A DNA stretch of 64,000 nucleotides from Bacteroidota bacterium. GTDB lineage: Bacteria; Bacteroidota; Bacteroidia; Bacteroidales; Prolixibacteraceae. The notes under the pieces are model-generated. The model saw only the letters and a program-made list of their open reading frames with translations. It made no database searches and had not been told where the DNA came from. The translations under genes and the position numbers were made by a program. Position 1 is the first letter of the stretch; each line of letters opens with the position of its first letter. Positions 9,440 through 18,401 of this stretch are shown here, in pieces. Where the stretch lies: contig JAHEYT010000030.1 of assembly GCA_023251455.1 (NCBI GenBank), positions 62,001 through 126,000 on the forward strand. The letters run 5' to 3'.

Positions 9440-12400
9440 TTATAAGCTCATATTAATACCAAACATGAATTTACGTGGCATAGGAGCATTAAAGTTTTCA
9501 CCACTTTCAGGGTCAGTACCAGGATACTTGGTAATACAGAAAGCATTCTGAACAGTTGTATAAAGCCTGAATTTGGAAATTTTCATCTTTGTTAAGACGC
9601 TTTTAGGTAAGTTATAACCTAAAGTTGCATTGCTTAAACGGAGGAATGAAGCATTAAAATAATTGAGTGAACTTCTGTAGTTAGGGTTTTCAATTCCGTT
9701 ATTTGGACGTGGAGCCTCGTTACTTCCGTTACTGGCAACAGCAACTCCATTAGCATCGTATTCGGTAACCCTCCAGTAATTCACTTTCAAGCTGTTATAA
9801 CGACCATTAAAGCTCATATTACGGTCGAACTGCAACATATTTCCGTAAGAAGCATTGATAAAGAAGTTTAAGTCGAAGCCTTTATAGGTAAAATAGTTGG
9901 ACATACTGGCCGTAAATTTTGGACGGGTAGAACCAATGATTTGTTGATCGGCTGCAGTGATTTTATAGTCGCCATTGGTGTCGGCCACTTTAATCATACC
10001 AGCCTTAAATTGGGTACCATATTTTGCCATTTCGGCTTCTTCGCCCAATTGCCAAATTCCCAACGATTTGTAATCGTAATAAACCTGAAGCGGTTGTCCG
10101 ATGAACCATTTGTTACCAATGTCATCATTCTTACCTCCGTAAAGTTCAACGATTTCTTCCTTATTTCGAGCCAAGATGAAATCGGTACTCCAGGTGAAAT
10201 TGGTCTTTTGAATATTCTGTGAGTTGATGGTTATCTCAATACCTTTGTTGCGGGTTTTACCAATGTTGTAAACTACACTATTGAAACCTGCAACTTGTGG
10301 CAATTGTCGGTCCATCAACAAATCAGATGTATTCTGAAGATAAACATCGATAACTCCATTAATTCTACCTTTCAAAATACCAAAATCAAGTCCTGCATTG
10401 TATTGTTTTGTTTTTTCCCATTTCAGATCTGGGTTAGGCATTTCGTTTTGGTAAAAAGCCATCATATTGGTTGTACCAAAGTTGTATCGGGCATATCCAA
10501 GGTTACCGGCAGTTTTATAAGGATCAATAGCCGAGTTACCGGTAATACCAAAACCAGCGCGAAGTTTCAGGTTACTGAAAATATTCGTGTTTTTCATAAA
10601 ACTTTCTTCGTTAATACGCCAGGCCAAAGCTGCCGATGGGAACATCACCCATTTCATTCCGGGAGCTAAACGTGAAGCGCCATCGTAACGGGCTGAAGCA
10701 GTCAAAAGGTATTTATCTTTATAGCTGTAATTGAAACGACCCATAAATGAGGCCAATTGCCATTTGGTGTAATTACTTGATACAGCTGAAATAGTAGGAG
10801 CACTACCCACATTGTACCACAATTGTGTTTCGTAAGGAAGATCCATTACGCTAATGCGAGATGATTCGAATTTTTCCTGTTGGATAGATTGAAGGAAAGT
10901 TGCTCCGAAAGAATGTTTCTGAATAATTTTATTCCAGTACAAAAGGTTCTCCCAGGTGTACATGGTACGGGTATCCCCACCGTTTTCAGCACGGGCTTTA
11001 CCACCCTGACGGTCGGAACTGCGTCCACCATAAAACCGCTGATCGGCATAAGGACCAAAATCCAAACCAAAATTTGAACGGAATTTAACATCGAATGGCA
11101 ATTTCGCTTCTACATAATAACTACCAAGGAAACGATCCTTTTTGTAGCGAACAATAGCTTCGGTCAGATTGAGTACCGGATTCCACAACTGTGGATCACC
11201 TCCCGGGCGGTTAAACAAAACACCTTCGGCATTGCGGATATTAGCCAATGGAGATAAGCTCTTTACACCATCATAAACGTTTGGTCCGTCATTACGGTCG
11301 AAATGCGAGAATTGAGTTTGTCCACCGATTTTCACGTAATCAGAAATATCCCAATCGAAATTGACACGTACTGAATAACGTGAATAATCCTGAGTTTTCA
11401 ACAATCCTTTTTCATTGTAATAAGTAGCAGAAGACAAAACCTTTAGTTTTTCGGTACCTCCACGAACACTAATTTCATGATTCTGCACCTCACCCTGACG
11501 CATGACTTCACCCATCCAGTCGGTTGAAACCAAACGTTCCGGATGCCAAGAACCATCAGTATCGTAGGCGTTTTGAATTTTAAAAGCAATACCCGTAGGG
11601 TCGCTTTCCTGACCAACTGGCATCATTTGTGTATCCATGGCATAGGTAGGTTTTGCAGGATATTTACCTGTTGTACGGTAAGCTTCACGTAAAAACTCAA
11701 CCCATTCAGGTCCATTGAAAAGTTCAAGTACTTTAGCTTGTTGCTGTATGCCATAATAACCATTGTAATCCACAACAGCTTTTCCTTCTTTACCTTTTTT
11801 AGTTGTGATGATGACTACTCCATTTGCACCTCTTGATCCATAAATAGCTGTTGCAGACGCATCTTTCAAAATGTCCATCGACTCAATATCCGATTGGCTG
11901 ATTTCGCTTAACCCAACTACCAATGGAACTCCGTCGACAACATACAATGGATCGTTGGTTGCTTTTAACGAACGGTTACCACGGATCATAACTTTCGCAT
12001 CAGCTCCGGGAGCCGAATTTTGTTGCTGTACCACAACACCAGCAGCTTTTCCCTGCATAGCCTGGGCAGCACTAAAACTTGAACGTTCGGCCAATTTGCC
12101 ACTGGTTACGGATGAAACAGAACCAGTCAGGTCTTTTTTGCGAACAGTTCCGTATCCAACGGCAACAACTTCTTCCAATCCAATGGTTTCCGACACAAGT
12201 ATCACATTGAACGAAGTTTTTGTACCAATCTGAAGTTCTTGTGATACCATCCCAACGAACGAAATAACAAGTGTTTTTGCACTTTCAGGAACTTTTAAGG
12301 TAAACTTTCCATCCATATCGGTAATAATTCCGATAGTAGTGCCTTTCACAACTACCGATGCTCCAGGAAGCGCCTGATTGGTATCATCAGTTACGGTACC

Positions 12401-12538
12401 AGTAATCGATTTAGTTTGCTGCTGCTCGGAAGTCAAGTTTTCCGGAACTGCACCAAACCCATTAAAAAGACCTGCAAAGCAGATCAAAATCAGTGTTAGT
12501 TTAGTCGCAAGTAAAAATTTCTTAAATCTTTTTTTCAT
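9440..12538 (-). CDS. SusC/RagA-family TonB-dependent outer-membrane transporter
   Basis: About 1032 residues; imports oligosaccharides across the outer membrane using TonB energy. Order: signal peptide; a carboxypeptidase-D-like domain (ITGTVTDDTNQALPGASVVV, about 43-115); the TonB-box-like EEVVAVGYGTVRKKDLTGSV typical of SusC; a plug with DPLYVVDGVP and DASATAIYGSRGANGVV; and a 22-strand barrel ending in an aromatic-rich strand (RKFMFGINMSL). An ATG at 12544 is two codons further upstream; the ATG at 12538 (MKKRFKK) gives the more usual signal peptide. First gene of the susCD pair. No obvious -7 box was found upstream, consistent with dependence on an activator such as the HTCS. Confidence 0.95.
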   Translation of the reverse strand: MKKRFKKFLLATKLTLILICFAGLFNGFGAVPENLTSEQQQTKSITGTVTDDTNQALPGASVVVKGTTIGIITDMDGKFTLKVPESAKTLVISFVGMVSQELQIGTKTSFNVILVSETIGLEEVVAVGYGTVRKKDLTGSVSSVTSGKLAERSSFSAAQAMQGKAAGVVVQQQNSAPGADAKVMIRGNRSLKATNDPLYVVDGVPLVVGLSEISQSDIESMDILKDASATAIYGSRGANGVVIITTKKGKEGKAVVDYNGYYGIQQQAKVLELFNGPEWVEFLREAYRTTGKYPAKPTYAMDTQMMPVGQESDPTGIAFKIQNAYDTDGSWHPERLVSTDWMGEVMRQGEVQNHEISVRGGTEKLKVLSSATYYNEKGLLKTQDYSRYSVRVNFDWDISDYVKIGGQTQFSHFDRNDGPNVYDGVKSLSPLANIRNAEGVLFNRPGGDPQLWNPVLNLTEAIVRYKKDRFLGSYYVEAKLPFDVKFRSNFGLDFGPYADQRFYGGRSSDRQGGKARAENGGDTRTMYTWENLLYWNKIIQKHSFGATFLQSIQQEKFESSRISVMDLPYETQLWYNVGSAPTISAVSSNYTKWQLASFMGRFNYSYKDKYLLTASARYDGASRLAPGMKWVMFPSAALAWRINEESFMKNTNIFSNLKLRAGFGITGNSAIDPYKTAGNLGYARYNFGTTNMMAFYQNEMPNPDLKWEKTKQYNAGLDFGILKGRINGVIDVYLQNTSDLLMDRQLPQVAGFNSVVYNIGKTRNKGIEITINSQNIQKTNFTWSTDFILARNKEEIVELYGGKNDDIGNKWFIGQPLQVYYDYKSLGIWQLGEEAEMAKYGTQFKAGMIKVADTNGDYKITAADQQIIGSTRPKFTASMSNYFTYKGFDLNFFINASYGNMLQFDRNMSFNGRYNSLKVNYWRVTEYDANGVAVASNGSNEAPRPNNGIENPNYRSSLNYFNASFLRLSNATLGYNLPKSVLTKMKISKFRLYTTVQNAFCITKYPGTDPESGENFNAPMPRKFMFGINMSL

Positions 12539-12544
12539 AGTCAT

Positions 12545-12984
12545 TTTTTGTTTTGTAGCAGCTGATCCATTCAGAGAGAAAATGAATTGGACATCAGATA
12601 CTACTGGTTAATTAGTTTAACACTCTCTTGTCACAGTCACAGCCACTTAAGCTTTTACTGTAAATTTCATTCCGCTTTGTTTAACTCATTGGCCAATAAA
12701 ATTTGATAAGTTTAAATATTTAATATTGTTATGCAATCGATTGATCAGCACATTCTGATCTATCCAATTAAGAACTTCAAATCCATTTCAGTTTCAATAT
12801 GAAAAATAGATTCTAAACTAGAAGATACAAGATTTCAATTTCTGTGTTAATAAATTGTTATTGTATTTGTAACAGAAATCGATTACGAAGATAGATGATA
12901 AAAAAAATACTAATAGATATAGGATTTGCAGACACATATACTATTTTTGCCTATAATATTAGACTAACGCAACCACAAATAAGG
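12545..12984. other. Divergent intergenic region between susC and the AraC-type gene
   Basis: About 440 AT-rich bases between divergent starts. It must hold the susC promoter (minus) and the AraC-gene promoter (plus). Only one clear promoter element was seen, the -7 box at 12942-12949. No RNA gene or repeat was recognised. An in-frame ATG at 12895 would add 30 residues to the AraC-type protein but lies upstream of that -7 box. Confidence 0.5.
12942..12949 (+). promoter_or_regulatory. Bacteroidota -7 promoter box (TATTTTTG) for the AraC-type gene
   Basis: Matches TAnnTTTG. It sits 36 nt upstream of the ATG at 12985, leaving a leader of roughly 30 nt. No well-spaced -33 TTG was found. It supports 12985 over 12895 as the start. 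Confidence 0.4.
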
Positions 12985-13857
12985 ATGAAACCGTTTAAAG
13001 AAGTTATAAACTATTTGGCTGGTAACTCTTTTGTTATTAAGTATAACGATTTCGAACATTTTTCGGTACCATATCATTACCATACTGAATTTGAACTCGC
13101 CTACATACTGCGCAGTACGGGGAAAAAATTCGTTGGCGATGTTATCGAAGATTTTGGTCCGGGAGATCTCGTGTTTTTTGGAAGTACGCTGCCTCACTTT
13201 TTCCTCAACGACAAACAATATTATTCCGGAAATCCAGAACTGCGGGTTAATGCTTACATTCTCCAGTTTCCTGCCGACTATTTCAGCGACAATCAATTAA
13301 AAAGGCCCGAGTTTGCAGCCATTACCCGATTATTGGCCAATTCGTCACGAGGGTTGAAGTTTCCGGAAAGCATTAAAAACAAGGCTGCCGCATTAATTCA
13401 GAAAATGTATCAGGACAATGGGCTGATTCGCTATTTCACACTCATTGAATTATTGAATCTACTTGGACAGTCCGACTTCATTCCAATTGCCAGTCAGGGA
13501 TACTCGAAAAATGCCTATTACAATTTCGACGAACGACTGGTTAAAGTGTATGAATATTCAATACAGAATTTTCATAAAAAAATTTCGTTGAATGAAGTTG
13601 CCTCTGTTGCCGGGATGAATTCCGCGGCTTTTTGTCGCTATTTCCGAAGTAAAATGCGGAAAACGTATGCTGAATTTGTCAATGAGCTAAGAATTAATAA
13701 CGCATGTAATCTGCTTCGAAACAGTAACGAAACCATTGCCTTTGTTTGTTTTGAAACAGGTTTCAACAACATATCCAACTTCAACCGTCAGTTTAAAGAA
13801 ATAATAGGGAAATCACCATCCGAATACAGAAAATTCCTGAATGTTGAAAATGATTGA
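12985..13857 (+). CDS. AraC-family transcriptional regulator with cupin sensor domain
   Basis: 290 residues from the chosen start (MKPFKEVINYLAG). The N-terminal half is a cupin-type ligand domain (HYHTEFELAYIL, then FGPGDLVFFGSTLPHFF); the C-terminal 100 residues form the double helix-turn-helix (ISLNEVASVAGMNSAAFCRYF and FVCFETGFNNISNFNRQFKE). Such proteins bind a small molecule, usually a sugar, and switch nearby genes. It is divergent from susC, so the SusCD/GH36 locus or itself is the likely target, giving this locus two flanking regulators together with the HTCS. The ATG at 12985 is preferred because a -7 box lies between it and the ATG at 12895. Confidence 0.9.
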   Translation: MKPFKEVINYLAGNSFVIKYNDFEHFSVPYHYHTEFELAYILRSTGKKFVGDVIEDFGPGDLVFFGSTLPHFFLNDKQYYSGNPELRVNAYILQFPADYFSDNQLKRPEFAAITRLLANSSRGLKFPESIKNKAAALIQKMYQDNGLIRYFTLIELLNLLGQSDFIPIASQGYSKNAYYNFDERLVKVYEYSIQNFHKKISLNEVASVAGMNSAAFCRYFRSKMRKTYAEFVNELRINNACNLLRNSNETIAFVCFETGFNNISNFNRQFKEIIGKSPSEYRKFLNVEND

Positions 13858-13868
13858 TTTTCATTTTC
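13846..13868 (+). terminator. Possible terminator overlapping the AraC-gene stop
   Basis: GAAAATGA (13846-13853) pairs with TCATTTTC (13861-13868) around a 7-nt loop. AT-rich and overlapping the stop codon, so only a weak candidate. Confidence 0.3.
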
Positions 13869-13969
13869 CATACTTCTTATTCGAGATTCATATTTAGGCT
13901 CTAAGCTGTCGCTTTTCAGTTCCTGAGAAAACTTCATTCGCGAACATCATTTAGTTCAAAACAATGAAC

Positions 13970-13977
13970 TAAATTTG
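13970..13977 (+). promoter_or_regulatory. -7 promoter box (TAAATTTG) for the flavin reductase-rubredoxin gene
   Basis: Exact match to TAnnTTTG, 32 nt upstream of the ATG at 14010. The -33 element is not clear. Confidence 0.45.
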
Positions 13978-14009
13978 ACTTTTAAAGTTATTTACAACAA
14001 ACTGTAATT

Positions 14010-14750
14010 ATGAAACTTAAAGCCTTCCACAAATTATCATACGGACTGTATTTGGTTGCTTCGGAATATAAAGGCAAAAAAGCCGGATACATTGCCAACA
14101 CTACCTTTCAGGTTACATCAGAGCCACCTCAAATTGCCATTTCGTGCCACAAAAATAACCAGACAACCCAGGTTATTCAGGATTCAGGCATTTTTTCAAT
14201 TTCAGTTCTGAAGAAAGAAGTAAACATGAAAATCATAGGCGACTTCGGGTTTATGTCGTCCAATGACATCAATAAATTCAGCGGAATCAGCACGATAACT
14301 GCCAAAACAGGAGCGCCTATTGTTCTCGACAGCTCGGTAGCATGGTTCGATTGCAAGGTGGTGAATTCGATTGATCTCGGGTCGCATTTTCTCATCATTG
14401 GCGAAGTGCTCGATTCGGATGAGATTTCTGATGAAGAACCGCTGACCTACCAGTATTACCGCGAAAAATACAAGATGTATTCGCCCAAAAATTCGCCAAC
14501 CTACATCGAAAAATCGCTACTGGATGCTGAAACGGCAACGCCTTCCCGTGAGATTAAAGAAGAGGAACCGGAACACGAACACATTTTTGATGGAAAAAGT
14601 TATGTTTGTGTGATTTGCGGATTCACATACAATCCGGAAGAAGGCGATCCATCAATGGGTATTGCTCCCGGAACGCCATTCGAAGAACTGCCGGAAGATT
14701 ACAAATGCCCAATTTGCAACGCCTCAAAAGATTATTTCAAAGCTGTATAA
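14010..14750 (+). CDS. Flavin reductase-like protein fused to rubredoxin (high-molecular-weight rubredoxin type)
   Basis: 246 residues in two domains. Residues 1-160 are an FMN-binding flavin-reductase-like domain ([20 protein letters not shown]). After an acidic linker (EEEPEHEH), residues 196-246 form a rubredoxin with Cys200, Cys203, Cys233 and Cys236 (CVICG and CPICN) binding one iron. Fused proteins of this design pass electrons from NAD(P)H or flavin to oxygen- or ROS-detoxifying partners such as flavodiiron proteins in anaerobes. No such partner is adjacent. Single gene with its own -7 box and terminator. Domain calls secure; physiological acceptor inferred. Confidence 0.9.
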   Translation: MKLKAFHKLSYGLYLVASEYKGKKAGYIANTTFQVTSEPPQIAISCHKNNQTTQVIQDSGIFSISVLKKEVNMKIIGDFGFMSSNDINKFSGISTITAKTGAPIVLDSSVAWFDCKVVNSIDLGSHFLIIGEVLDSDEISDEEPLTYQYYREKYKMYSPKNSPTYIEKSLLDAETATPSREIKEEEPEHEHIFDGKSYVCVICGFTYNPEEGDPSMGIAPGTPFEELPEDYKCPICNASKDYFKAV

Positions 14751-14764
14751 TCCTCTATAAATAA

Positions 14765-14802
14765 TAAGACCGGACATTACAAATTCGCATTGTCCGGTCT
14801 TA
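14765..14802. terminator. Bidirectional terminator between convergent genes
   Basis: TAAGACCGGACA (14765-14776) pairs perfectly with TGTCCGGTCTTA (14791-14802), 14-nt loop, followed by CTTATTTTG. It lies between the ends of the rubredoxin-fusion gene (plus) and the OmpP1 gene (minus). Confidence 0.85.
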
Positions 14803-14831
14803 CTTATTTTGAAGTGACCTAATGAAGATAA

Positions 14832-16094
14832 TTAAAATGTATAGCCCAGTTCCAACTCAAACTGACTCATTTTCAATTCAATTGTTTGGGCTGTGTATAA
14901 GCTGTTAGGACCTGACAATGATGTTGCAGGCGAATACATGGCTGACAGGTTTATTCCATTTCCTCTTTTACTTAACTTACGTGTAAAACCTGCTGCCACA
15001 TGATTCTGCGATACTCCCGGAGCAAGAATATTAAACATGAGTTGGTTTTCAGGAAACTGCTGTCTGGCATACGAAACACCGGCACGATAAGTCCAAAAAC
15101 TGCGATATGGTGTATATTCCATCCCAAGTTTGAAAACCAGCTGATTTCCCCATGCAAACCCTGAACCTGAATCATCACCTAAAGGAGCATCAAGAGTAAG
15201 TGGATTTGAAACTGATTTTACATCGGTATACCTGATCTGTTTTGCATCCAGGGCAAGCGTAAATTCCTTCGAAAATTGATAAGCCAACCCAACCGTAATG
15301 TTGGATGGAATGTTAAACCCACCTTGTTCTGCAAATAAACCGGCATACTCTTTAAACTTGGTCATGAATATCTCGCTTTGGTATTTAACTCCAATGCTCA
15401 AATCGCTGGTAATTTTCCCCAGGTAACCAATTTTTGCACCATAGCCGTAACTATAATCAGCTCCATTGTCTGTCAATTTAAGAGGATCTGAACTCATTTG
15501 CATAAATGCCTGTAATCCATTCGCTTCAAACATCTGAAAAGCTCCAATTGCTGAAATTCCAACGCTGTGATTTTTACCTATTTTCACCGAATAGGTTATT
15601 TCTGAAAATAACTGCGAAAGATTAATCCCGGTTGGACTGGTTACCGGAGCTTGCGGATTATCAAAAGTTTTCGTTGGATAGCTTGTATTCATACCTCCAT
15701 TGCCATATATCGAAAAACCAACTGCCGAAGTCTTGTTTATCATCCAGTTACCACCGATAGAAGGAATAAAAAATACAGGCTTGTCACTTTTTACAGTTCC
15801 GGGTGTAAGCGGAAAAATCCCTGGCTGTCCTTCTGTATTTGCAGAAATGGTGTATTCGCGCATCGGAGCAAAAGCACCAATTCCAAAAGAGATTTGTTTC
15901 TTCAAAAAAACATTTCCAGCAGGATTTCCGCCAATAAGCGAATTTGAATACATTGCTACGCCAGCTCCGGCCATACCTTTACTTCTGGTACCATAACCAA
16001 TGCTGAAATATCCGTCGGTTGCAAAGCCGGGTTGCATGGTGCAAACCAATAAAATTAACAACGCGAATAGTTGATTAAGATAATTTCTGTTCAT
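14832..16094 (-). CDS. OmpP1/FadL-family outer-membrane transport protein
   Basis: 420 residues. The signal peptide ends at PGFA (about residue 25). The mature N-terminus TDGYFSIGYGTRSKGMAGAG with ...NPAG is the FadL/TodX hallmark: an N-terminal hatch followed by a 14-strand barrel. The C-terminus ends in an aromatic residue (LELGYTF) as expected for BAM insertion. The family moves hydrophobic compounds such as long-chain fatty acids or aromatics across the outer membrane; the substrate here cannot be told. Its only close same-strand neighbour is far away, so it is probably monocistronic. Confidence 0.88.
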   Translation of the reverse strand: MNRNYLNQLFALLILLVCTMQPGFATDGYFSIGYGTRSKGMAGAGVAMYSNSLIGGNPAGNVFLKKQISFGIGAFAPMREYTISANTEGQPGIFPLTPGTVKSDKPVFFIPSIGGNWMINKTSAVGFSIYGNGGMNTSYPTKTFDNPQAPVTSPTGINLSQLFSEITYSVKIGKNHSVGISAIGAFQMFEANGLQAFMQMSSDPLKLTDNGADYSYGYGAKIGYLGKITSDLSIGVKYQSEIFMTKFKEYAGLFAEQGGFNIPSNITVGLAYQFSKEFTLALDAKQIRYTDVKSVSNPLTLDAPLGDDSGSGFAWGNQLVFKLGMEYTPYRSFWTYRAGVSYARQQFPENQLMFNILAPGVSQNHVAAGFTRKLSKRGNGINLSAMYSPATSLSGPNSLYTAQTIELKMSQFELELGYTF

Positions 16095-16256
16095 AGTTGT
16101 GTTTTATGAATTTATGTAACGTAAAACTAATAAACCCTTTCTAAATATTATACATAAACATCTATGATTATAAACATTTAGATTCCTATTTCAGATAACA
16201 TCATGAATGTTGGTATCTTGAAATCTATTCAAGAGGAAGTATTTCTAAATAATATT

Positions 16257-16264
16257 TACTTTTG
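16257..16264 (+). promoter_or_regulatory. -7 promoter box (TACTTTTG) for aguB
   Basis: Exact TAnnTTTG match 21 nt before the ATG at 16286. Predicted leader is about 15-20 nt. No -33 TTG at ideal spacing. Confidence 0.4.
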
Positions 16265-16285
16265 TCTTCAGAAACAAATTACACC

Positions 16286-17173
16286 ATGAAGAATAAAAAC
16301 TATAACATCGCATTGACCCAAATTTCGTTGGATGCAACTCCGGAAGTGAACCTAAAGAAGTGTCTGGAATGGATACTCAAAGCCGCCAAACAGGGAGCCA
16401 ATGTGGTTTGTTTACCCGAATTATATAGTTCGTTCTATTTTTGCCAGAGCGAAAATCACGATTATTTCGATTTGGCAGAGCCGTTGCACAACGATTCGTA
16501 CAAAGCCTTCAGTGCTTTAGCTGCCGAATTGGGCGTGGTGCTGATTGTTCCTTTCTTCGAACGCCGCGCATCGGGCTTGTATCACAATTCGGCCTACATT
16601 ATTGATACTAACGGATCGCAAGCCGGTTTGTACCGAAAAATGCACATTCCAGATGATCCGAGCTATTACGAAAAATTTTACTTTACACCAGGCGACATCG
16701 GGTTCAAAGCATTCGATACCAAAGTGGGTAAGATTGGGACCCTGATTTGCTGGGACCAGTGGTATCCGGAAGGAGCACGGATTACTGCATTGCAAGGAGC
16801 CGAGGTACTCTTCTACCCCACCGCTATTGGCTGGCATCCGTCGGAAAAAGCTCAATACGGCGAAAAACAGCATGATGCCTGGCGCACCGTTCAGCGTGGA
16901 CATGCCGTTGCCAACGGTATTTTTGTGGCAGCCTGTAACCGCGTAGGTTTCGAAAAACCGGTTGAATCATCGGCAGGAATTGAATTCTGGGGCGCATCGT
17001 TTATTGCCGGTCCGCAAGGCGAAATACTGGCCGAAGCCTCGCACGACAAGGAAGAAATTATTATGGCCGAAATCGACCACACCCTGATGGAAGATGTTCG
17101 CCGCAACTGGCCTTTCCTGCGCGACCGCCGGATTGACGCCTATGGCGATATTACCAAGAGGTTTATTGACTAG
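16286..17173 (+). CDS. aguB: N-carbamoylputrescine amidohydrolase (carbon-nitrogen hydrolase)
   Basis: 295 residues, nitrilase superfamily. It cleaves N-carbamoylputrescine to putrescine, CO2 and ammonia in the cytoplasm. The catalytic triad is visible: Glu45 in CLPELY, Lys118 in YRKMHIPDDP and Cys155 in LICWDQWYPE. The C-terminal GIEFWGASFIAGPQGE and RNWPFLRDRRIDAY are typical of the AguB subgroup rather than generic nitrilases. A longer frame with TTG at 16262 is open, but the ATG at 16286 follows the -7 box and fits the family. aguA, for the preceding step, is 1.2 kb downstream on the same strand, which supports the assignment. Confidence 0.92.
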   Translation: MKNKNYNIALTQISLDATPEVNLKKCLEWILKAAKQGANVVCLPELYSSFYFCQSENHDYFDLAEPLHNDSYKAFSALAAELGVVLIVPFFERRASGLYHNSAYIIDTNGSQAGLYRKMHIPDDPSYYEKFYFTPGDIGFKAFDTKVGKIGTLICWDQWYPEGARITALQGAEVLFYPTAIGWHPSEKAQYGEKQHDAWRTVQRGHAVANGIFVAACNRVGFEKPVESSAGIEFWGASFIAGPQGEILAEASHDKEEIIMAEIDHTLMEDVRRNWPFLRDRRIDAYGDITKRFID

Positions 17174-17197
17174 ACGCACTGCATCCAAAATCAAGAC

Positions 17198-17476
17198 ATG
17201 TACTATATTTTATTCTACAAAACCGTTGACAACTATATTGAAAAACGGGCTCCATTTAGAGAGGAGCATTTAAGCCTTGCGCAACAAGCCTATCAAAATG
17301 GTTCGTTGATTATGGGTGGAGCATTTGATGATCCAGCCGACAGTGCCATGCTTGTTTTTAAAGGCGACAGTCCCGAAGTTGCAACTGAATTTGCACAAAA
17401 CGATCCGTATGTAAAAAACGGATTGATCCTTGAATGGCAAGTTCGTCCATGGCTTGTAGTTATAGGAAACAAATAG
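17198..17476 (+). CDS. YciI-like family protein
   Basis: 92 residues with the YciI/muconolactone-isomerase-like ferredoxin fold pattern: MYYILFYKTVDNY at the first strand, REEHL with a conserved His (about residue 24), GGAFDDPADSAMLVF, and NDPYVKNGL near the C-terminus. Family members are small dimeric enzymes or dehydrochlorinase-like proteins of mostly unknown role. It begins 24 nt after aguB and 37 nt before the next lipoprotein gene, so it is probably co-transcribed with aguB. Function not assignable. Confidence 0.85.
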   Translation: MYYILFYKTVDNYIEKRAPFREEHLSLAQQAYQNGSLIMGGAFDDPADSAMLVFKGDSPEVATEFAQNDPYVKNGLILEWQVRPWLVVIGNK

Positions 17477-17513
17477 ATTTTCATTCAAAGATCTCCAACC
17501 ACTTTCATTATAA

Positions 17514-18347
17514 ATGAAAAAAACACTAGCTATTTTACTGCTTCTTTCCCAATTTTCGTGCAGCACACCACCCAAGCCTGAAGGACTGATCCTGAAAGTT
17601 CAGTACCAGCCGGGAAAGACATACAACATTTCCACTATCAGAGGTACTGAAACAGTGATTACCTATTCGGGACAGGACATTGCCATGCGAAAACTGAAAA
17701 GCATGCGCATTAAAAACCCAACCATCTCGAAGGTAAAAACAAAGACCGACACGGAATTAGTAACCGGCAAAAGATCCGAAGACAATAGTTTTCCGGTAAG
17801 TTTGACTTACAAAAAAACAATGAGCCTCGACGGGAAAAATGAAATTCCTGAAGGTTCGGAGGTAAAAGGTGAAATAACAGGAGAAAAACTGCCAACCTTC
17901 AGCAAAGTTTCATCGGCCACACTTAGCATTGATCAAAAAAACCAGCTTCTGCAAACAGTTCAAAATACGTTCGAGCAATTCAAATTTCCGGAACAGCGTC
18001 TCAAAATCGGCGATCAGTTCTCAACAGATCGTCCGACTGAAATGGCTATGGAAGGCTCGAAAATCGATATAGTAGTTACTACCGCATACAAACTGATCAG
18101 TATCAAAAATGATATCGCGCAATTCGATCTCAGTCAAAGCTACCAAATGACCCCGAAAATAATGGACAATTCATTCACAGGCAATGGCAACGGAAAAGGT
18201 CAATTGACTTACGACATTGGGAATAGCCTGATTACCGACTATTCAATCAAAACAGAGCTTGGAATGAATAAAAAGCTCGATTATTACGAGTTCGACCTGA
18301 AAACCATCAACGAGTTCAGCCAGACAACACAAATAGGAAAACCATAG
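17514..18347 (+). CDS. Lipoprotein of unknown function
   Basis: 277 residues. The signal peptide ends in the lipobox QFSC (Cys16), so the mature protein is lipid-anchored in the envelope. The rest is beta-rich and hydrophilic with no transmembrane segment. Motifs such as LKVQYQPGKTYNISTIRGTE and the C-terminal YDIGNSLITDYSIKTELG resemble Bacteroidota lipoproteins of a DUF6263-like type; that match is from memory and tentative. It lies between aguB/yciI and aguA on the same strand. A separate -7 box precedes aguA, so the transcript may end or be reinforced there. Confidence 0.75.
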   Translation: MKKTLAILLLLSQFSCSTPPKPEGLILKVQYQPGKTYNISTIRGTETVITYSGQDIAMRKLKSMRIKNPTISKVKTKTDTELVTGKRSEDNSFPVSLTYKKTMSLDGKNEIPEGSEVKGEITGEKLPTFSKVSSATLSIDQKNQLLQTVQNTFEQFKFPEQRLKIGDQFSTDRPTEMAMEGSKIDIVVTTAYKLISIKNDIAQFDLSQSYQMTPKIMDNSFTGNGNGKGQLTYDIGNSLITDYSIKTELGMNKKLDYYEFDLKTINEFSQTTQIGKP

Positions 18348-18362
18348 AAAAGCAAATCATCT

Positions 18363-18370
18363 TATCTTTG
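18363..18370 (+). promoter_or_regulatory. -7 promoter box (TATCTTTG) for aguA
   Basis: Exact TAnnTTTG match 31 nt upstream of the aguA ATG, just after the lipoprotein stop. Suggests aguA has its own promoter besides read-through. Confidence 0.45.
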
Positions 18371-18401
18371 CCGGCATTTCATATTCAGAAAAAACAAATT
18401 T

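Noticed and set aside
12895-12984. Upstream start for the AraC-type regulator at 12895
   Set aside because: It would place the -7 box inside the coding region and adds 30 residues without cupin character.
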